In this document: in pieces, positions 51,653-62,692 of the stretch
How positions within the stretch are numbered: position 1 is the stretch's first letter
Layout: each line of letters opens with the position of its first letter
DNA from: Bacteroidales bacterium
GTDB taxonomy: Bacteria > Bacteroidota > Bacteroidia > Bacteroidales > F082
Direction: 5' to 3'
Length of the DNA stretch: 64,000 nucleotides
Assembly (NCBI GenBank): GCA_023229245.1
Contig: JALNZU010000017.1
Location: 10,132-74,131, forward strand
Translations under genes and position numbers: made by a program
Notes under the pieces: generated by a model
Database searches by the model: none
What the model saw: the letters and a program-made list of their open reading frames with translations, nothing else
What the model was told of the DNA's origin: nothing

Positions 51653-53941
51653 TTATAGCTGTATGTTGCTTCGTTCCTGCTTGTTCTGGGCATCTAAAAC
51701 AGCTATGGTGATCATATTGACTATCTCATTCACCGAGCAGCCCATTTGTAATACCTGTACTGATTCGCTTAATCCGTTGAGTATAGGGCCAATGACTTCA
51801 AACTTACCTATTTCCTGAAGCAGTTTATACGCTATATTCCCCGATTCAAGGTTAGGGAATATCAATACGTTAGCCGGGTTACCCATCAATTTGCTGAACG
51901 AGAAGGATTCGGCCAATAGCTCGGGGTTCAGTGCTGCATTGGCTTGTATCTCCCCGTCAACAATCAGTTCGGGATGGTGCTGGTGCAGGTACTCAATAGC
52001 TTTACGTTGCTTCTCGGGCACTTCACCATCACTTGACCCGAAATTAGAGTACGATACTAAAGCAACACGTGGAGTTATCTTGAAATCTTTTACACATTGA
52101 CAAGTCTGTAAGGTGATATCAACCAATTGCTCCCAACCTGGGTCTTTGTTTACCGTACAGTCGGCAAAAAATATAGGACCCTTGTTTGTATTGACTATAT
52201 ACATGCCAGAGACGATCTTTGCTCCCTGATATCTGTCAATCACTTGCAATACAGGTCGTATCGAATCGGGATAGTTACGCGTCAGTCCGGTAACCAGGGC
52301 ATCGGCATAGCCACTTTTTAACATCATAGAAGCAAAATAGTTGCGATGCAGCATAAGACCTTTGGCAGAAGTAAACGTCATACCTTTGCGTTGGCGACGC
52401 TGAAACAGCAGCTCGGCAAACTGTTTTCTCAGCCCGTTTTGTTCATGGCTGCGTGGATCAACGATGTGCACATTAGGCAGTTCAAGTTCATGCTCTCGTA
52501 TGATAGCTCTTATTTTTGTTGCATTACCTAGTAATATGGGTTCTGCCAGACCTTCATTCAAAACTATTTCAGCAGCTTTCAGTGTTTTATAATTCTCTGC
52601 ATCAGCAAGTGCCACCCGTTTTGGATTGTGCTTGGCGCGTGTCTTGATCTGGCGTAAAAGCGGATTACTTGTTTTCAACCGTTTGCGAAGCTCTTCTTTA
52701 TATGCCTCCCAATTGGTGATAGGCTTTTGTGCTACACCGCTTTCCATAGCTGCTTTGGCTACTGCAGGAGCTACTTCTTCTATCAGACGCGGATCGGTAG
52801 GTTTAGGGATGATATATTCTCTCCCAAAACGAAGATTGTTGACGTTGAAAGCAATATTTACTTCTTCAGGTACTGGCTCTTTGGTGAGTTGTGCCAGCGC
52901 GTGAGAAGCAGCTAATTTCATATGGTCATTTATCACAGTAGCTCTCACGTCTAAAGCGCCGCGAAAGATATATGGGAATCCGAGTACATTATTAATCTGA
53001 TTTGGAAAGTCGGAACGGCCGGTAGCCATGATGATATCGCTACGTGTGTTCATGGCTTCATCGTATGCAATCTCGGGATTTGGATTAGCTAATGCAAAGA
53101 CTATAGGCTGCTCGGCCATTGAAAGGAGCATATGCCTTTTCATCACTCCGCCTACCGATAGGCCTAAAAACATATCAGCTCCCTGAAGTGCTTCTTTCAG
53201 GCTGATCTCGGGCAGCTCACGGGCGAATTGCTTTTTAGCTTCGTTCAGATCGGTGCGTGCCGTGCGTATCAACCCTTTGCTGTCGAACATGAAAATATTT
53301 TCTAAGCGTGCACCCAGTTTGATATAAAGTCGGGTACAGGAAATAGCTGCAGCGCCTGCCCCGTTAATGACTATTTTCAGCTCTGATATATCTTTACCAT
53401 TGATATCTAAGGCATTGAGCAGCCCCGCAGCCGTGATGATGGCTGTGCCATGCTGATCGTCGTGCATCAGTGGGATGGGGAGGATTTTTTTAAGCTCTTC
53501 TTCAATGCGAAAACATTCAGGAGCTTTGATGTCTTCTAAATTGATGCCACCAAAAGTTGGAGCAATGGCTTTGACTATCTCTACGAATTTATCAGGATCT
53601 TTTTCATTGATCTCTATATCAAACACATCAATATCAGCAAACACTTTGAATAGCAATCCTTTGCCTTCCATAACAGGTTTGCCGGCCTCCGGTCCTATAT
53701 CGCCTAAGCCCAATACTGCTGTGCCATTTGAGATGACAGCTACTAAATTACCTTTACCGGTATATTTATACACATCAACAGGATTCTTGTTGATGGCTAA
53801 ACAAGGGTCGGCTACCCCGGGGGTATAGGCCAACGAAAGGTCGCGTTGGGTACTGTAAGGTTTGGTAGGGATCACCTCTAACTTGCCAGGCCTCCCTAAG
53901 GCATGATACTGTAACGCATCTTTAGTGAATAACTTATCCAT
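51653..53941 (-). CDS. maeB: NADP-dependent malic enzyme with phosphotransacetylase-like domain
   Basis: Oxidative decarboxylation of malate to pyruvate, making NADPH. 762 residues. Residues 1 to about 425 are the malic enzyme: SLAYTPGVADPCLAI, LMHDDQHGTAI and the Rossmann loop INGAGAAAISC. Residues about 430-762 are a phosphate acetyltransferase-like domain that in MaeB is catalytically inactive and binds acetyl-CoA as a regulator (family knowledge). A consensus promoter lies 27 bp upstream. Confidence 0.96.
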   Translation of the reverse strand: MDKLFTKDALQYHALGRPGKLEVIPTKPYSTQRDLSLAYTPGVADPCLAINKNPVDVYKYTGKGNLVAVISNGTAVLGLGDIGPEAGKPVMEGKGLLFKVFADIDVFDIEINEKDPDKFVEIVKAIAPTFGGINLEDIKAPECFRIEEELKKILPIPLMHDDQHGTAIITAAGLLNALDINGKDISELKIVINGAGAAAISCTRLYIKLGARLENIFMFDSKGLIRTARTDLNEAKKQFARELPEISLKEALQGADMFLGLSVGGVMKRHMLLSMAEQPIVFALANPNPEIAYDEAMNTRSDIIMATGRSDFPNQINNVLGFPYIFRGALDVRATVINDHMKLAASHALAQLTKEPVPEEVNIAFNVNNLRFGREYIIPKPTDPRLIEEVAPAVAKAAMESGVAQKPITNWEAYKEELRKRLKTSNPLLRQIKTRAKHNPKRVALADAENYKTLKAAEIVLNEGLAEPILLGNATKIRAIIREHELELPNVHIVDPRSHEQNGLRKQFAELLFQRRQRKGMTFTSAKGLMLHRNYFASMMLKSGYADALVTGLTRNYPDSIRPVLQVIDRYQGAKIVSGMYIVNTNKGPIFFADCTVNKDPGWEQLVDITLQTCQCVKDFKITPRVALVSYSNFGSSDGEVPEKQRKAIEYLHQHHPELIVDGEIQANAALNPELLAESFSFSKLMGNPANVLIFPNLESGNIAYKLLQEIGKFEVIGPILNGLSESVQVLQMGCSVNEIVNMITIAVLDAQNKQERSNIQL

Positions 53942-54267
53942 AGTCTATAACTGTTGTTGCTGCCATGCAAAGGTAGCAGGAATACAGGCGAATACCAAAA
54001 ATATACCCATGAAATCAATGAAAATTTTAAGAAAAAATTTAGAATTGCAATTGATGGCTTTTTATGAGGCAGTTATGAAATATCTGCTGATCCATAATGA
54101 AAAGATATGGTTGCAGTTGCACAAGGCTTCAGGGATTATCTATTGGCCGGTGTATATAGTGTTCTATTGGAGGATCGGTCTTTGTGCTGCTATTTCTACT
54201 GTCCATAGTGCGATGAAATGTGTACTTTTACATCCTTATTTTCAAACCTAAAAAGAGATATACCATT
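53942..54267. other. Divergent intergenic region between maeB and ruvA
   Basis: 326 bases. It contains the maeB promoter. A small plus-strand frame across it has no family resemblance or start signal, and I do not call it a gene. I find no clear ruvA promoter. Confidence 0.55.
53968..53999 (-). promoter_or_regulatory. Promoter of maeB: TTTG-N20-TACCTTTG
   Basis: Exact consensus at both elements with 20-bp spacing, directed at maeB. Confidence 0.75.
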
Positions 54268-54852
54268 ATGTATGCCTATTTAACAGGTAAAATTACAGAA
54301 TTGACGCCGGCCTATGTAATATTGGATGTCAACGGCATAGGCTATCATATCCAGATTACGTTGAATACTTTTGAAGCTATAAGTGGTAAGGAGCATATCA
54401 AGCTTTATGTGCATCATGTAGTGCGTGATGATGCATACTTGTTGTTTGGTTTTGCTGACCAGCATGAGCGTGCTGTTTTCCTTCAGCTGATCACCGTGCC
54501 AGGTGTTGGAAATGCGACGGCACGCATGATTTTATCGTCTATGACAACTATGGAAACAATAGAGGCTATTTCCTCATCAGATGTTGCCATGCTTCAACGA
54601 GTGAAAGGTATTGGAGCTAAAACAGCTCAGCGTATAGTAGTTGATCTGCGGGATAAGATAGGCTGGCCATCGGATAAGGATATACAAAAATCAGGATTGT
54701 CGTACAATACAAGCAAGCAGGAAGCGTTATCAGCATTGTTGGTACTTGGATTCAACAGGGTGACAGCTGATAAAGCACTCACCCAATTGCTACAGCAAGA
54801 CGCTGCCTTGAGTGTAGAGAAGCTGCTCAAAGAAGCACTAAAAGTGTTGTAG
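54268..54852 (+). CDS. ruvA: Holliday junction branch migration protein RuvA
   Basis: Binds Holliday junctions and loads the RuvB motor. 194 residues from ATG 54268: OB-fold (MYAYLTGKITELTPAYVILDVNGIG, read in parts), two helix-hairpin-helix motifs (LQLITVPGVGNATAR, LQRVKGIGAKTAQRIVVDL), and the C-terminal RuvB-binding domain (QEALSALLVLGFNR). It sits directly before sprA, a conserved pairing in Bacteroidota. Confidence 0.97.
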   Translation: MYAYLTGKITELTPAYVILDVNGIGYHIQITLNTFEAISGKEHIKLYVHHVVRDDAYLLFGFADQHERAVFLQLITVPGVGNATARMILSSMTTMETIEAISSSDVAMLQRVKGIGAKTAQRIVVDLRDKIGWPSDKDIQKSGLSYNTSKQEALSALLVLGFNRVTADKALTQLLQQDAALSVEKLLKEALKVL

Positions 54853-54906
54853 CTATTTATTTACATGAATTAATGGGTTTGGTAAGGAACGTAAAGTAAT
54901 TGGCTT

Positions 54907-57900
54907 TTGAGCACACTGAAGAAAAAAATAACACAGTTTTTATTTCCCGGCTTTTTAGCGATCCTGATCCTGGCGTCATCTCTGGTTGCCAGGCCTTATA
55001 CCGAATTGCCCATACCAAAGCCCGATTCACCGCCGGATACAACTACACAGCTCTTGTATCCTATACCCGCTGACAAAGGATTGCCCGAACAAGAGCTTGA
55101 GGACCAATCCCCACTATATTTGAGCGATCCGCCAAACATCAGGCGGGAAGTAGTCTATGACCCGCTTACCAAACAATATGTATTTATAAGTAAGATAGGT
55201 GATTTTCAATATCATACACCGACTGTGATGTCGGAAAAAGAGTATCTGAACTTCAAAAACCGACAAGGTATTGATGCCTATTGGAAAGAACGAGCCAAAT
55301 CAAGCTCTGCGACACCTACCGGCTCTATTATTCCACCTATTTATATTGGAGGCAGGGTGTTTGACCAGATCTTCGGGAGTAACACCATTGATATCAGGCC
55401 ACAAGGATCGGCTGAAGTAACATTTGGAGTACGCAGCGTATTCAGGGATGATGACCAGATGGATGTCAGAAGACGACGGACTACCAACTTCGACTTTGAC
55501 CAGCGTATCCAGATGAACGTGATAGCCAAGATAGGCGAAAAGATAGAGTTTAAAGCCAATTACAATACTGAGGCTATGTTTCAGTTTGAAAACAGATTGG
55601 CTTTGAAATACGAAGGTCAGGAAGATGAGATCATCAAGCTGATAGAAGCAGGTCATGTGAGCATGCCATTGAACACTACTTTAATACGTGGTAGTCAGGC
55701 TTTGTTTGGAATAAAAACCAAGCTGCAGTTTGGGCGTACTTCAGTCACCGCTGTGTTTTCGCAGCAGGAGAGCGAATCGCGTAGCATCACTGTGCAGGGT
55801 GGAGCTCAGGCTAATAAGTTCAAGTTTACAAGCCTTGACTACGAAGAAAATAAACATTTCTTCCTCGCTCAGTATTTTCGTGACAACTATGAACGGGGTT
55901 TGTCGTCATTACCTATTATCACTTCTGATGTGAATATTACCCGGGTAGAGGTCTGGATCACCAATATAGGACCTGCCGTACAAGATAATCGTAATATAGT
56001 GGCTTTCACCGATCTGGGTGAAGGCAAGTCAGAATGGATCAACAACAAGGCTGTTCAACCTATACCTGGTCCTGCCTTGCCTTCGGGCAACTCCAACAAT
56101 CTGATCAGTCGCATGGATACAGCCAGCCTGCGCAGCATCAGTAATGTAAGTACTTATTTAGCCAACGACCCACTCAGAATAGGAAGATCAGGGTATATGG
56201 TGCCCGGACAGGATTTTGAAAAGATTGAAAACGCACGTAAGCTTAGCAGCACTGAATATACCTTCAACAGTAAGCTTGGATTCATATCGTTGAATACTAC
56301 TTTAGGTCCTGATCAGGTATTAGCAGTAGCTTTTCAATATACCGTCATAGGATACGATGAGGTGTTTCAGGTGGGAGAATTTTCCGATCAAGGCATCAAT
56401 GCTCCTAAGGCATTGACGGTCAAATTGTTGAAAAGCACTTCTATCAATACACGCATGCCAATGTGGAACCTGATGATGAAAAACGTCTATACGATCAGAG
56501 CGTATCAGGTCAATAGAGATGATTTCACGCTGAACATCCTTTATTCGGGAAATCAGAATGGAGTGCCTACAGGCTATTTCACCGAAGGGGATGAAACCGT
56601 CAAAGGTATCCCGCTTATCCATCTTATGGGGCTCGACTATCTTGATCAACAAGGTAATCCGGTAAGTGGGGGAGACGGAGTATTCGACTTCTTAGATCAG
56701 GCAGCTACTATGGGTGGTACTATCAACTCAAATAATGGACGCATTTATTTTACTGTCTTAGAGCCTTTTGGTAGCCATATCCGGGAAAAGATATTCCCCG
56801 GTAATAGTGAGTTAGCTAATCGCTATGCGTATGATTCGCTTTATACGATGACAAAATCTGGAGCAGAGCAGTACCCCGAGAAAAATAAATTCATTTTGGA
56901 AGGCTATTATAAGTCTCAATCGGGTAATGAATACAGTCTGAATGCGCTTAATGTGCCTCAAGGGTCGGTTACTGTTACAGCTGGCGGAGTACCTTTAATT
57001 GAGAATGTGGATTATACGGTAGATTATACCCTTGGACGTGTGCGTATTATTAACGAAGGAGTGATGAGCTCAGGTACTCCTATCCACATTCAGTTAGAGA
57101 GTGAATCGGGGCTTAACCTGCTACAGAAACGTATGATGGGTCTTAGGGTCGACCATGAGTTCAACAAAGATTTCAGATTAGGTGCTACCTTGCTTAACCT
57201 GCATGAACGCCCTTTGATGACCAAAGTGAATTATGGAGATGATCCTATCTCCAATACTATTTATGGATTTGATCTCAGCTATAGAAGGGAATCGCGTTGG
57301 CTGACCAAGATGATTGATAAGTTGCCGTTTTACAGCACAAATCAAATTTCACGCATTAATATTGATGGTGAGTTTGCTCATTTCCTGCCTGGCCATAGCC
57401 GTGCGGTAGGCAAGACAGGTACTTCATATATTGATGATTTCGAAGGTGCTAAATCTACTATTGACCTGCGTCAGGTTGGGTCATGGCATTTAGCCAGCAC
57501 ACCTCAAGGGCAACCTGATCTTTTTCCTGAAGCGGCTCCCGGTACTGGTCTTGACTATGGTAAAAACAGGGCTAAATTAGCTTGGTATATCATTGACCCT
57601 ACCATTTTTTACAATCCCTACGGAAAACTTAGGCCTCCCAATGTGGATAAGGATGAGCTAAGCCGCAACAGCGTCAGAAGGGTATTGGAGTCGGAGGTGT
57701 TTCCAAATAAAGAAATTCCATCGGGTGAGCCTACCACTATAGCAGTGTTTAATTTAGCGTATTACCCTCAGGAACGAGGCCCGTATAACTATGATGCCCG
57801 TCCCGGCCCCTTTTCGGCAGGTCTGACGCAATCGGGTATATTGGAAGCTCCCGACAGCCGGTGGGGAGGTATTATGCGTCGAATCGAATCGACTGATTTT

Positions 57901-60900
57901 GAGGCAACCAATATAGAATATCTGGAGTTTTGGCTGATGGACCCTTTCACGGAAGAGGCCAACAACAGTGGTGAATTATATATCAACCTGGGTGATATAT
58001 CGGAAGATATACTACGCGATGGACGGCGTTTCTTTGAGCATGGGCTGCCTACTTCCGAGCTTGTTGAAAATGTGGATACCACTATCTGGGGTAGAGTGCC
58101 ATCTATGCAGGCTATGGTGGAGACCTTTAGTAATATACCCGGATCGCGTAAGTTTCAGGATGTAGGATACGACGGGCTACACGACGATGACGAACGTAGC
58201 TTTCACGCTCATTACTTAGAAGCACTGAAAGCTGAATTTGGAGAAAACAGCGAAGCTTACCAAAAAGCATATAACGACCCATCGGCAGACAACTATCGCT
58301 ACTTCAGAGGCTCACAAATGGATAATGACTCGCGGTTTGAAAGCATACTCGAACGCTATAAAAACTTCAATGGCCCCGATGGTAACTCACCTACCGATGA
58401 TATGAACCCGGAAAGTTATCCTACTAGTGCTACCTCTATGCCCGATGTAGAAGATATCAATCGCGACAACACCCTGAGCGAAGCTGAACGCTATTACCAA
58501 TATCGTGTCAAGCTGGATCCCGATCATATGGTTGTAGGCGAAAACTTTATAGCCGACATACATGAAGCCAATGGCATACCCTTGCAAAACGGATCGGTAG
58601 GCTCGGTGAAATGGTATCAGTTTCGTATCCCAATAGGTCAGCACGAAAAAGTTGTTGGAAACATACAGGACTTTCGCTCTATCCGCTTTATTCGTATGTT
58701 TATGCGAGGATTCGAAAAGCCCGTAGTAGCTCGTTTTGCTACCCTGGAGCTGGTTAGAGGCGAATGGCGCAAATACAATCAAAGTATACTAGCGCCAGGG
58801 GAGTATGTATCTGGAGACGAACAAAATGAAACAAAGTTTGAGACATCAGCCGTCAATATTGAAGAAAACGGAAGACGTAAACCCATACCTTATGTAGTGC
58901 CACCCGGTATTGAACGCGAAACAAATTATGGTACTACCAGCTTGGTAAGGCTTAACGAACAAGCCATGCAGATCTCTGTCACCAACCTTCTGGATGGCGA
59001 TGCAAGAGCAGTATTCAAGACCACCGATTTTGATTTCAGGCAGTACAAAAGACTGCGTATGTATGTGCATGCCGAAAAAATGTTTGAATATCAAGAACTT
59101 GAAAAAGGCGATCTGACGGTATTTATACGACTTGGTGCCGACTTTAATCAAAACTACTACGAATACGAGATCCCACTGACATTTACTGAATGGGGTACAC
59201 CCTATACACAGCCTGAATTGATATGGCCGGCCGAAAACGAGTTTGATATTGATTTAGAAGCCTTGGTTGAGGTAAAACAAAAGCGCAATATTGCCATGCG
59301 CAATCCTAATTCTGACATACGCCTTACCTATCCGTTTGTAGTAAATATAGGTGAGCATAAAGTTACGGTTATAGGAAATCCCAATATCAGCGATGTGAAA
59401 GGTATGATGATAGGGATACGCAATCCTCGTCAGTCGCATACTGATAATCATGACGATGGCCAATCCAAGAGTGCCATTATCTGGGTTAATGAATTGCGCG
59501 TAACAGATTTCAATAACAAAAGCGGTTGGGCTGCAACAGCAAGGATAGAAACAGTATTAGCCGATTTGGGCAGGATAGTCGTTTCGGGGGCTCATAGCAC
59601 ACCTAATTTTGGAAGCCTTGATATGAAGGTGGATGAGACAGCCCGTGAGTCAACGACTAATTTCGATGTGGCTACTGATATAGACATTGGAAAATTCTTC
59701 CCTGAAGAAGTTGGATTGCGTATCCCTATGCATTTCGATTATGGCGAGACACATATACGCCCGGAATATAATCCACTTGACCCGGATGTTAAACAACGCG
59801 ACCTGCTTCAGACATTTGAATCGAAAGAAGACCAGGATTCTATACGAAGGTTAAGCAATGATTTTACCTTGAGGCGAAACATCAATTTCGTCAATGTGCG
59901 TAAAGAGCGTAGAGGAGCTATGACCAAGGCAAGGATATACGATATAGAAAACTGGAATGCGTCCTATTCCTATAGTGAGTTATATAACCGTAATATTGAT
60001 GTGGAGTACGATCGCCGGTTGGTGTATAGGGGCGGGTTAGGATTCAACTATAACACCAATCCGAAAAACGTACAGCCTTTGGCTAAAGCTAGATGGGCTT
60101 CCAAACCGGCTTTGCAATTATTAAAAGATATTAATTTCTATTATCTGCCTCGTAACTTATCGTTCCGGACTGATATGGATCGTCAGGATAATGTGAAGAA
60201 ATATCGTAATAAGAGCGAAGGCGATATCATTACTTATCCTATTTATGCCCGGCAGTGGATATGGAACCGCAATTATGATCTGAAGTTTGATCTGACGCGC
60301 AGCCTGACTTTCGATTACACCGCTGGCGCCAATGCCTGGGTGTATGAACCAGCTGGTAATCCCGATAGAGGTACTGATGAATGGCAGGTACGTCGTGACT
60401 CTATCTGGCAGAACATCATGGAGTTGGGACGGAAAAACCGGTTTAATCAGTTGGTCAAGCTCAATTATGCCATTCCTATCAACAAAATACCGGTGTTTAA
60501 CTGGATAAGTCTTAATGCCGGTTATCAGGCTAACTATACCTGGATGGCTTCGCCTTTATCTGTACAGGACAGGATAGGTAACTCCATTGAAAATCAGAAC
60601 ACCAAACAGCTTAACGGAAATATTGACTTTCTTCGGTTATACAATAAGCTTGATTATTTAAAAAAGCTCAATACACCTGTTCGTGGTGTTACACGTGGGG
60701 GTGGAGCTCCGCCACGTCCCGGTGGTGCGCAACGACCCGGTATGGCAACTCCATCACCGGAGGAGATAGGGGCTGACAGTACTGACACAAAAAATATTGG
60801 CGACTACTTAAAAATTGTAGGCGATCAGGTACTCAAATTAGCTATGAGCGTCAAACGGGCTAATCTGATCTACACACAAAGCAATGGGATGTTTCTGCCT

Positions 60901-62208
60901 GGTTTCATGCCCGAGCCTGATGTGATGGGTAATAACTTAAATCTCAATGCACCCGGATGGGGTTTTGTGCTTGGCGATGAGACTGACATACGTAGCTTAG
61001 CTGTGGCCAATAACTGGTTGTCAAGCGACAGCCTGTTGAATCAGGCTTTTGCCAAGAAACGAACTGAAAGCTTCTCTTATCGAATTAATTTAGAGCCGGT
61101 ACCGGGAATGAGAATTGATATTACTGGCGATCGTACCCAAGCATTGAACTTTAGTGAATACTTCAGAGCTGATTCGGCAGGCGTCTTTCAGTCTTTCTCA
61201 CCATCAGAGGCAGGAAGCTTTTCAGTGTCCTACGGATTATGGAATACTTCATTTGTCACTCAACGGAAAGACGAAAAGTCCGAACTGTTCGATGAGCTGC
61301 TTTCAAACCGCAAAGCCATAGCCGGACGACTTGCCTATGAAAACAGACAATGGGTAGCCGAAGGAGAACAATTTATCTACGACTCGGTAGGAGGCGACTA
61401 TTTCCCCTACGGATACGGAGCTATCTCACAGGAGGTAGTGTTGTATGCGTTTATTGCCGCATATGGCGGAAAAAACCCATCAACCTTACAACTCAATCCT
61501 TTCCCCAAAATACCCTTGCCTAACTGGAATATCACCTATAACGGACTGACAACAGTGCCCGCTGTAGCAAAGCTGTTTAAAACCGTTGTCATCAGTCATG
61601 CCTACCGATCGTCCTATTCAATGAACTCATGGCATACAAATATTGAATATGATCCGAACAATACCACTAAGACCTATCAAAACAGTCGGACTTTTATCTC
61701 GCGCTATGATCTTGGTCAAATGGTTATTACCGAGCAATACTCTCCTTTGTTAGGTGTAGATGTAGGGCTTCACAACAGCATGACAGCACGTGTTGAGTTT
61801 AAGAAACAACGTAATCTGACAATGAGCTTTACCAATAATCAGCTGACTGAGGTGAATGGTCAGGAACTGATCATTGGCACAGGCTATCGGTTTAAAAACT
61901 TAGCCTTGGTTATCTCATCCCTCACCGGAGGAGCCGGAACACGGACAAACAATGACCTGATACTAAAGCTTGATCTTGGTTTCAGAACAGATATCACAAC
62001 CCTTAGAAGGTTAGATGAAAACAATAGCCAGATATCTGCCGGACAATACAAAACCAATATGTATTTCACAGCCGATTATATGGTAAGCAACAAGCTGAAT
62101 CTGCAGTTGTTCTATAAACGTGATGCAGCCAATCCGTTTGTGGCTTCACAGTTTAGAACATCCAATACATTTGCTGGGATAACTCTGCGATTTAACCTAG
62201 CCCAATAG
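54907..62208 (+). CDS. sprA: SprA, translocon of the type IX secretion system
   Basis: Forms the very large outer-membrane channel through which T9SS cargo leaves the cell. 2433 residues, the usual length. TTG start at 54907: the next codon upstream in frame is a stop at 54892, and the signal peptide (FLFPGFLAILILASSLVAR) begins within a few residues. Family marks: ITVFGVRSVFRDD-type early strands (here EVTFGVRSVFRDD), SYIDDFEGAKSTIDLRQV and the barrel-like C-terminus ending FAGITLRFNLAQ. A proline/glycine-rich linker occurs near residues 1935-1955 (PPRPGGAQRPGM). Probably co-transcribed with ruvA (54-bp gap). Confidence 0.96.
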   Translation: MSTLKKKITQFLFPGFLAILILASSLVARPYTELPIPKPDSPPDTTTQLLYPIPADKGLPEQELEDQSPLYLSDPPNIRREVVYDPLTKQYVFISKIGDFQYHTPTVMSEKEYLNFKNRQGIDAYWKERAKSSSATPTGSIIPPIYIGGRVFDQIFGSNTIDIRPQGSAEVTFGVRSVFRDDDQMDVRRRRTTNFDFDQRIQMNVIAKIGEKIEFKANYNTEAMFQFENRLALKYEGQEDEIIKLIEAGHVSMPLNTTLIRGSQALFGIKTKLQFGRTSVTAVFSQQESESRSITVQGGAQANKFKFTSLDYEENKHFFLAQYFRDNYERGLSSLPIITSDVNITRVEVWITNIGPAVQDNRNIVAFTDLGEGKSEWINNKAVQPIPGPALPSGNSNNLISRMDTASLRSISNVSTYLANDPLRIGRSGYMVPGQDFEKIENARKLSSTEYTFNSKLGFISLNTTLGPDQVLAVAFQYTVIGYDEVFQVGEFSDQGINAPKALTVKLLKSTSINTRMPMWNLMMKNVYTIRAYQVNRDDFTLNILYSGNQNGVPTGYFTEGDETVKGIPLIHLMGLDYLDQQGNPVSGGDGVFDFLDQAATMGGTINSNNGRIYFTVLEPFGSHIREKIFPGNSELANRYAYDSLYTMTKSGAEQYPEKNKFILEGYYKSQSGNEYSLNALNVPQGSVTVTAGGVPLIENVDYTVDYTLGRVRIINEGVMSSGTPIHIQLESESGLNLLQKRMMGLRVDHEFNKDFRLGATLLNLHERPLMTKVNYGDDPISNTIYGFDLSYRRESRWLTKMIDKLPFYSTNQISRINIDGEFAHFLPGHSRAVGKTGTSYIDDFEGAKSTIDLRQVGSWHLASTPQGQPDLFPEAAPGTGLDYGKNRAKLAWYIIDPTIFYNPYGKLRPPNVDKDELSRNSVRRVLESEVFPNKEIPSGEPTTIAVFNLAYYPQERGPYNYDARPGPFSAGLTQSGILEAPDSRWGGIMRRIESTDFEATNIEYLEFWLMDPFTEEANNSGELYINLGDISEDILRDGRRFFEHGLPTSELVENVDTTIWGRVPSMQAMVETFSNIPGSRKFQDVGYDGLHDDDERSFHAHYLEALKAEFGENSEAYQKAYNDPSADNYRYFRGSQMDNDSRFESILERYKNFNGPDGNSPTDDMNPESYPTSATSMPDVEDINRDNTLSEAERYYQYRVKLDPDHMVVGENFIADIHEANGIPLQNGSVGSVKWYQFRIPIGQHEKVVGNIQDFRSIRFIRMFMRGFEKPVVARFATLELVRGEWRKYNQSILAPGEYVSGDEQNETKFETSAVNIEENGRRKPIPYVVPPGIERETNYGTTSLVRLNEQAMQISVTNLLDGDARAVFKTTDFDFRQYKRLRMYVHAEKMFEYQELEKGDLTVFIRLGADFNQNYYEYEIPLTFTEWGTPYTQPELIWPAENEFDIDLEALVEVKQKRNIAMRNPNSDIRLTYPFVVNIGEHKVTVIGNPNISDVKGMMIGIRNPRQSHTDNHDDGQSKSAIIWVNELRVTDFNNKSGWAATARIETVLADLGRIVVSGAHSTPNFGSLDMKVDETARESTTNFDVATDIDIGKFFPEEVGLRIPMHFDYGETHIRPEYNPLDPDVKQRDLLQTFESKEDQDSIRRLSNDFTLRRNINFVNVRKERRGAMTKARIYDIENWNASYSYSELYNRNIDVEYDRRLVYRGGLGFNYNTNPKNVQPLAKARWASKPALQLLKDINFYYLPRNLSFRTDMDRQDNVKKYRNKSEGDIITYPIYARQWIWNRNYDLKFDLTRSLTFDYTAGANAWVYEPAGNPDRGTDEWQVRRDSIWQNIMELGRKNRFNQLVKLNYAIPINKIPVFNWISLNAGYQANYTWMASPLSVQDRIGNSIENQNTKQLNGNIDFLRLYNKLDYLKKLNTPVRGVTRGGGAPPRPGGAQRPGMATPSPEEIGADSTDTKNIGDYLKIVGDQVLKLAMSVKRANLIYTQSNGMFLPGFMPEPDVMGNNLNLNAPGWGFVLGDETDIRSLAVANNWLSSDSLLNQAFAKKRTESFSYRINLEPVPGMRIDITGDRTQALNFSEYFRADSAGVFQSFSPSEAGSFSVSYGLWNTSFVTQRKDEKSELFDELLSNRKAIAGRLAYENRQWVAEGEQFIYDSVGGDYFPYGYGAISQEVVLYAFIAAYGGKNPSTLQLNPFPKIPLPNWNITYNGLTTVPAVAKLFKTVVISHAYRSSYSMNSWHTNIEYDPNNTTKTYQNSRTFISRYDLGQMVITEQYSPLLGVDVGLHNSMTARVEFKKQRNLTMSFTNNQLTEVNGQELIIGTGYRFKNLALVISSLTGGAGTRTNNDLILKLDLGFRTDITTLRRLDENNSQISAGQYKTNMYFTADYMVSNKLNLQLFYKRDAANPFVASQFRTSNTFAGITLRFNLAQ

Positions 62209-62244
62209 GCATTATCAGGAATAGATATAAATAATAATCGGCCT

Positions 62245-62275
62245 TCTGAAGGTTGGAATTTTTGTCCTACCTTTG
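62245..62275 (+). promoter_or_regulatory. Promoter of gcvH: TCTG-N19-TACCTTTG
   Basis: Exact -7 element at 62268-62275, near-consensus -33 with 19-bp spacing, 26 bp before the ATG. Confidence 0.6.
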
Positions 62276-62301
62276 ACCACTAAACCAAAAATATTAATAC
62301 T

Positions 62302-62682
62302 ATGAATATACCTGAAGAGTTGATGTATTCAAAAGACCATGAATGGATTCGTTTTGAAGGAAATAGCTGTGTTGTTGGCATTACCGAATTTGCCCAGAAT
62401 GAATTAGGCGATATTGTTTTCGTTGAAGTAGATACAGTGGATGAAGAATTGGAAGCCGGTGAGACTTTTGGTACTATAGAGGCTGTGAAAACAGTATCCG
62501 ATCTGATGATGCCGGTAAGTGGAAAAATTACCGAGTTTAATACTAATTTGGAAGACGAGCCCGAGCTTATCAATAAAGACCCTTATGGTGAGGGATGGAT
62601 CATTAAAATTGAAGCAGGCGACAATCCGGATAAAAGCCATCTGATCAGTGCCGATGAATATAAAGCATTGATAGAAGCATAA
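62302..62682 (+). CDS. gcvH: Glycine cleavage system H protein
   Basis: Lipoyl carrier that shuttles the aminomethyl group between the P, T and L proteins. 126 residues, with the lipoylated lysine 63 in GTIEAVKTVSDL and the start YSKDHEWIRFEG. The other glycine cleavage genes are not in the window. The sprA-gcvH-vanZ order is conserved in the phylum. Confidence 0.97.
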   Translation: MNIPEELMYSKDHEWIRFEGNSCVVGITEFAQNELGDIVFVEVDTVDEELEAGETFGTIEAVKTVSDLMMPVSGKITEFNTNLEDEPELINKDPYGEGWIIKIEAGDNPDKSHLISADEYKALIEA

Positions 62683-62692
62683 ACTATATGCA

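Noticed and set aside
53925..54251. Plus-strand frame of 108 codons between maeB and ruvA
   Set aside because: No family resemblance, cysteine-rich nonsense at the start, overlaps the maeB start and promoter; the real gene here is ruvA.
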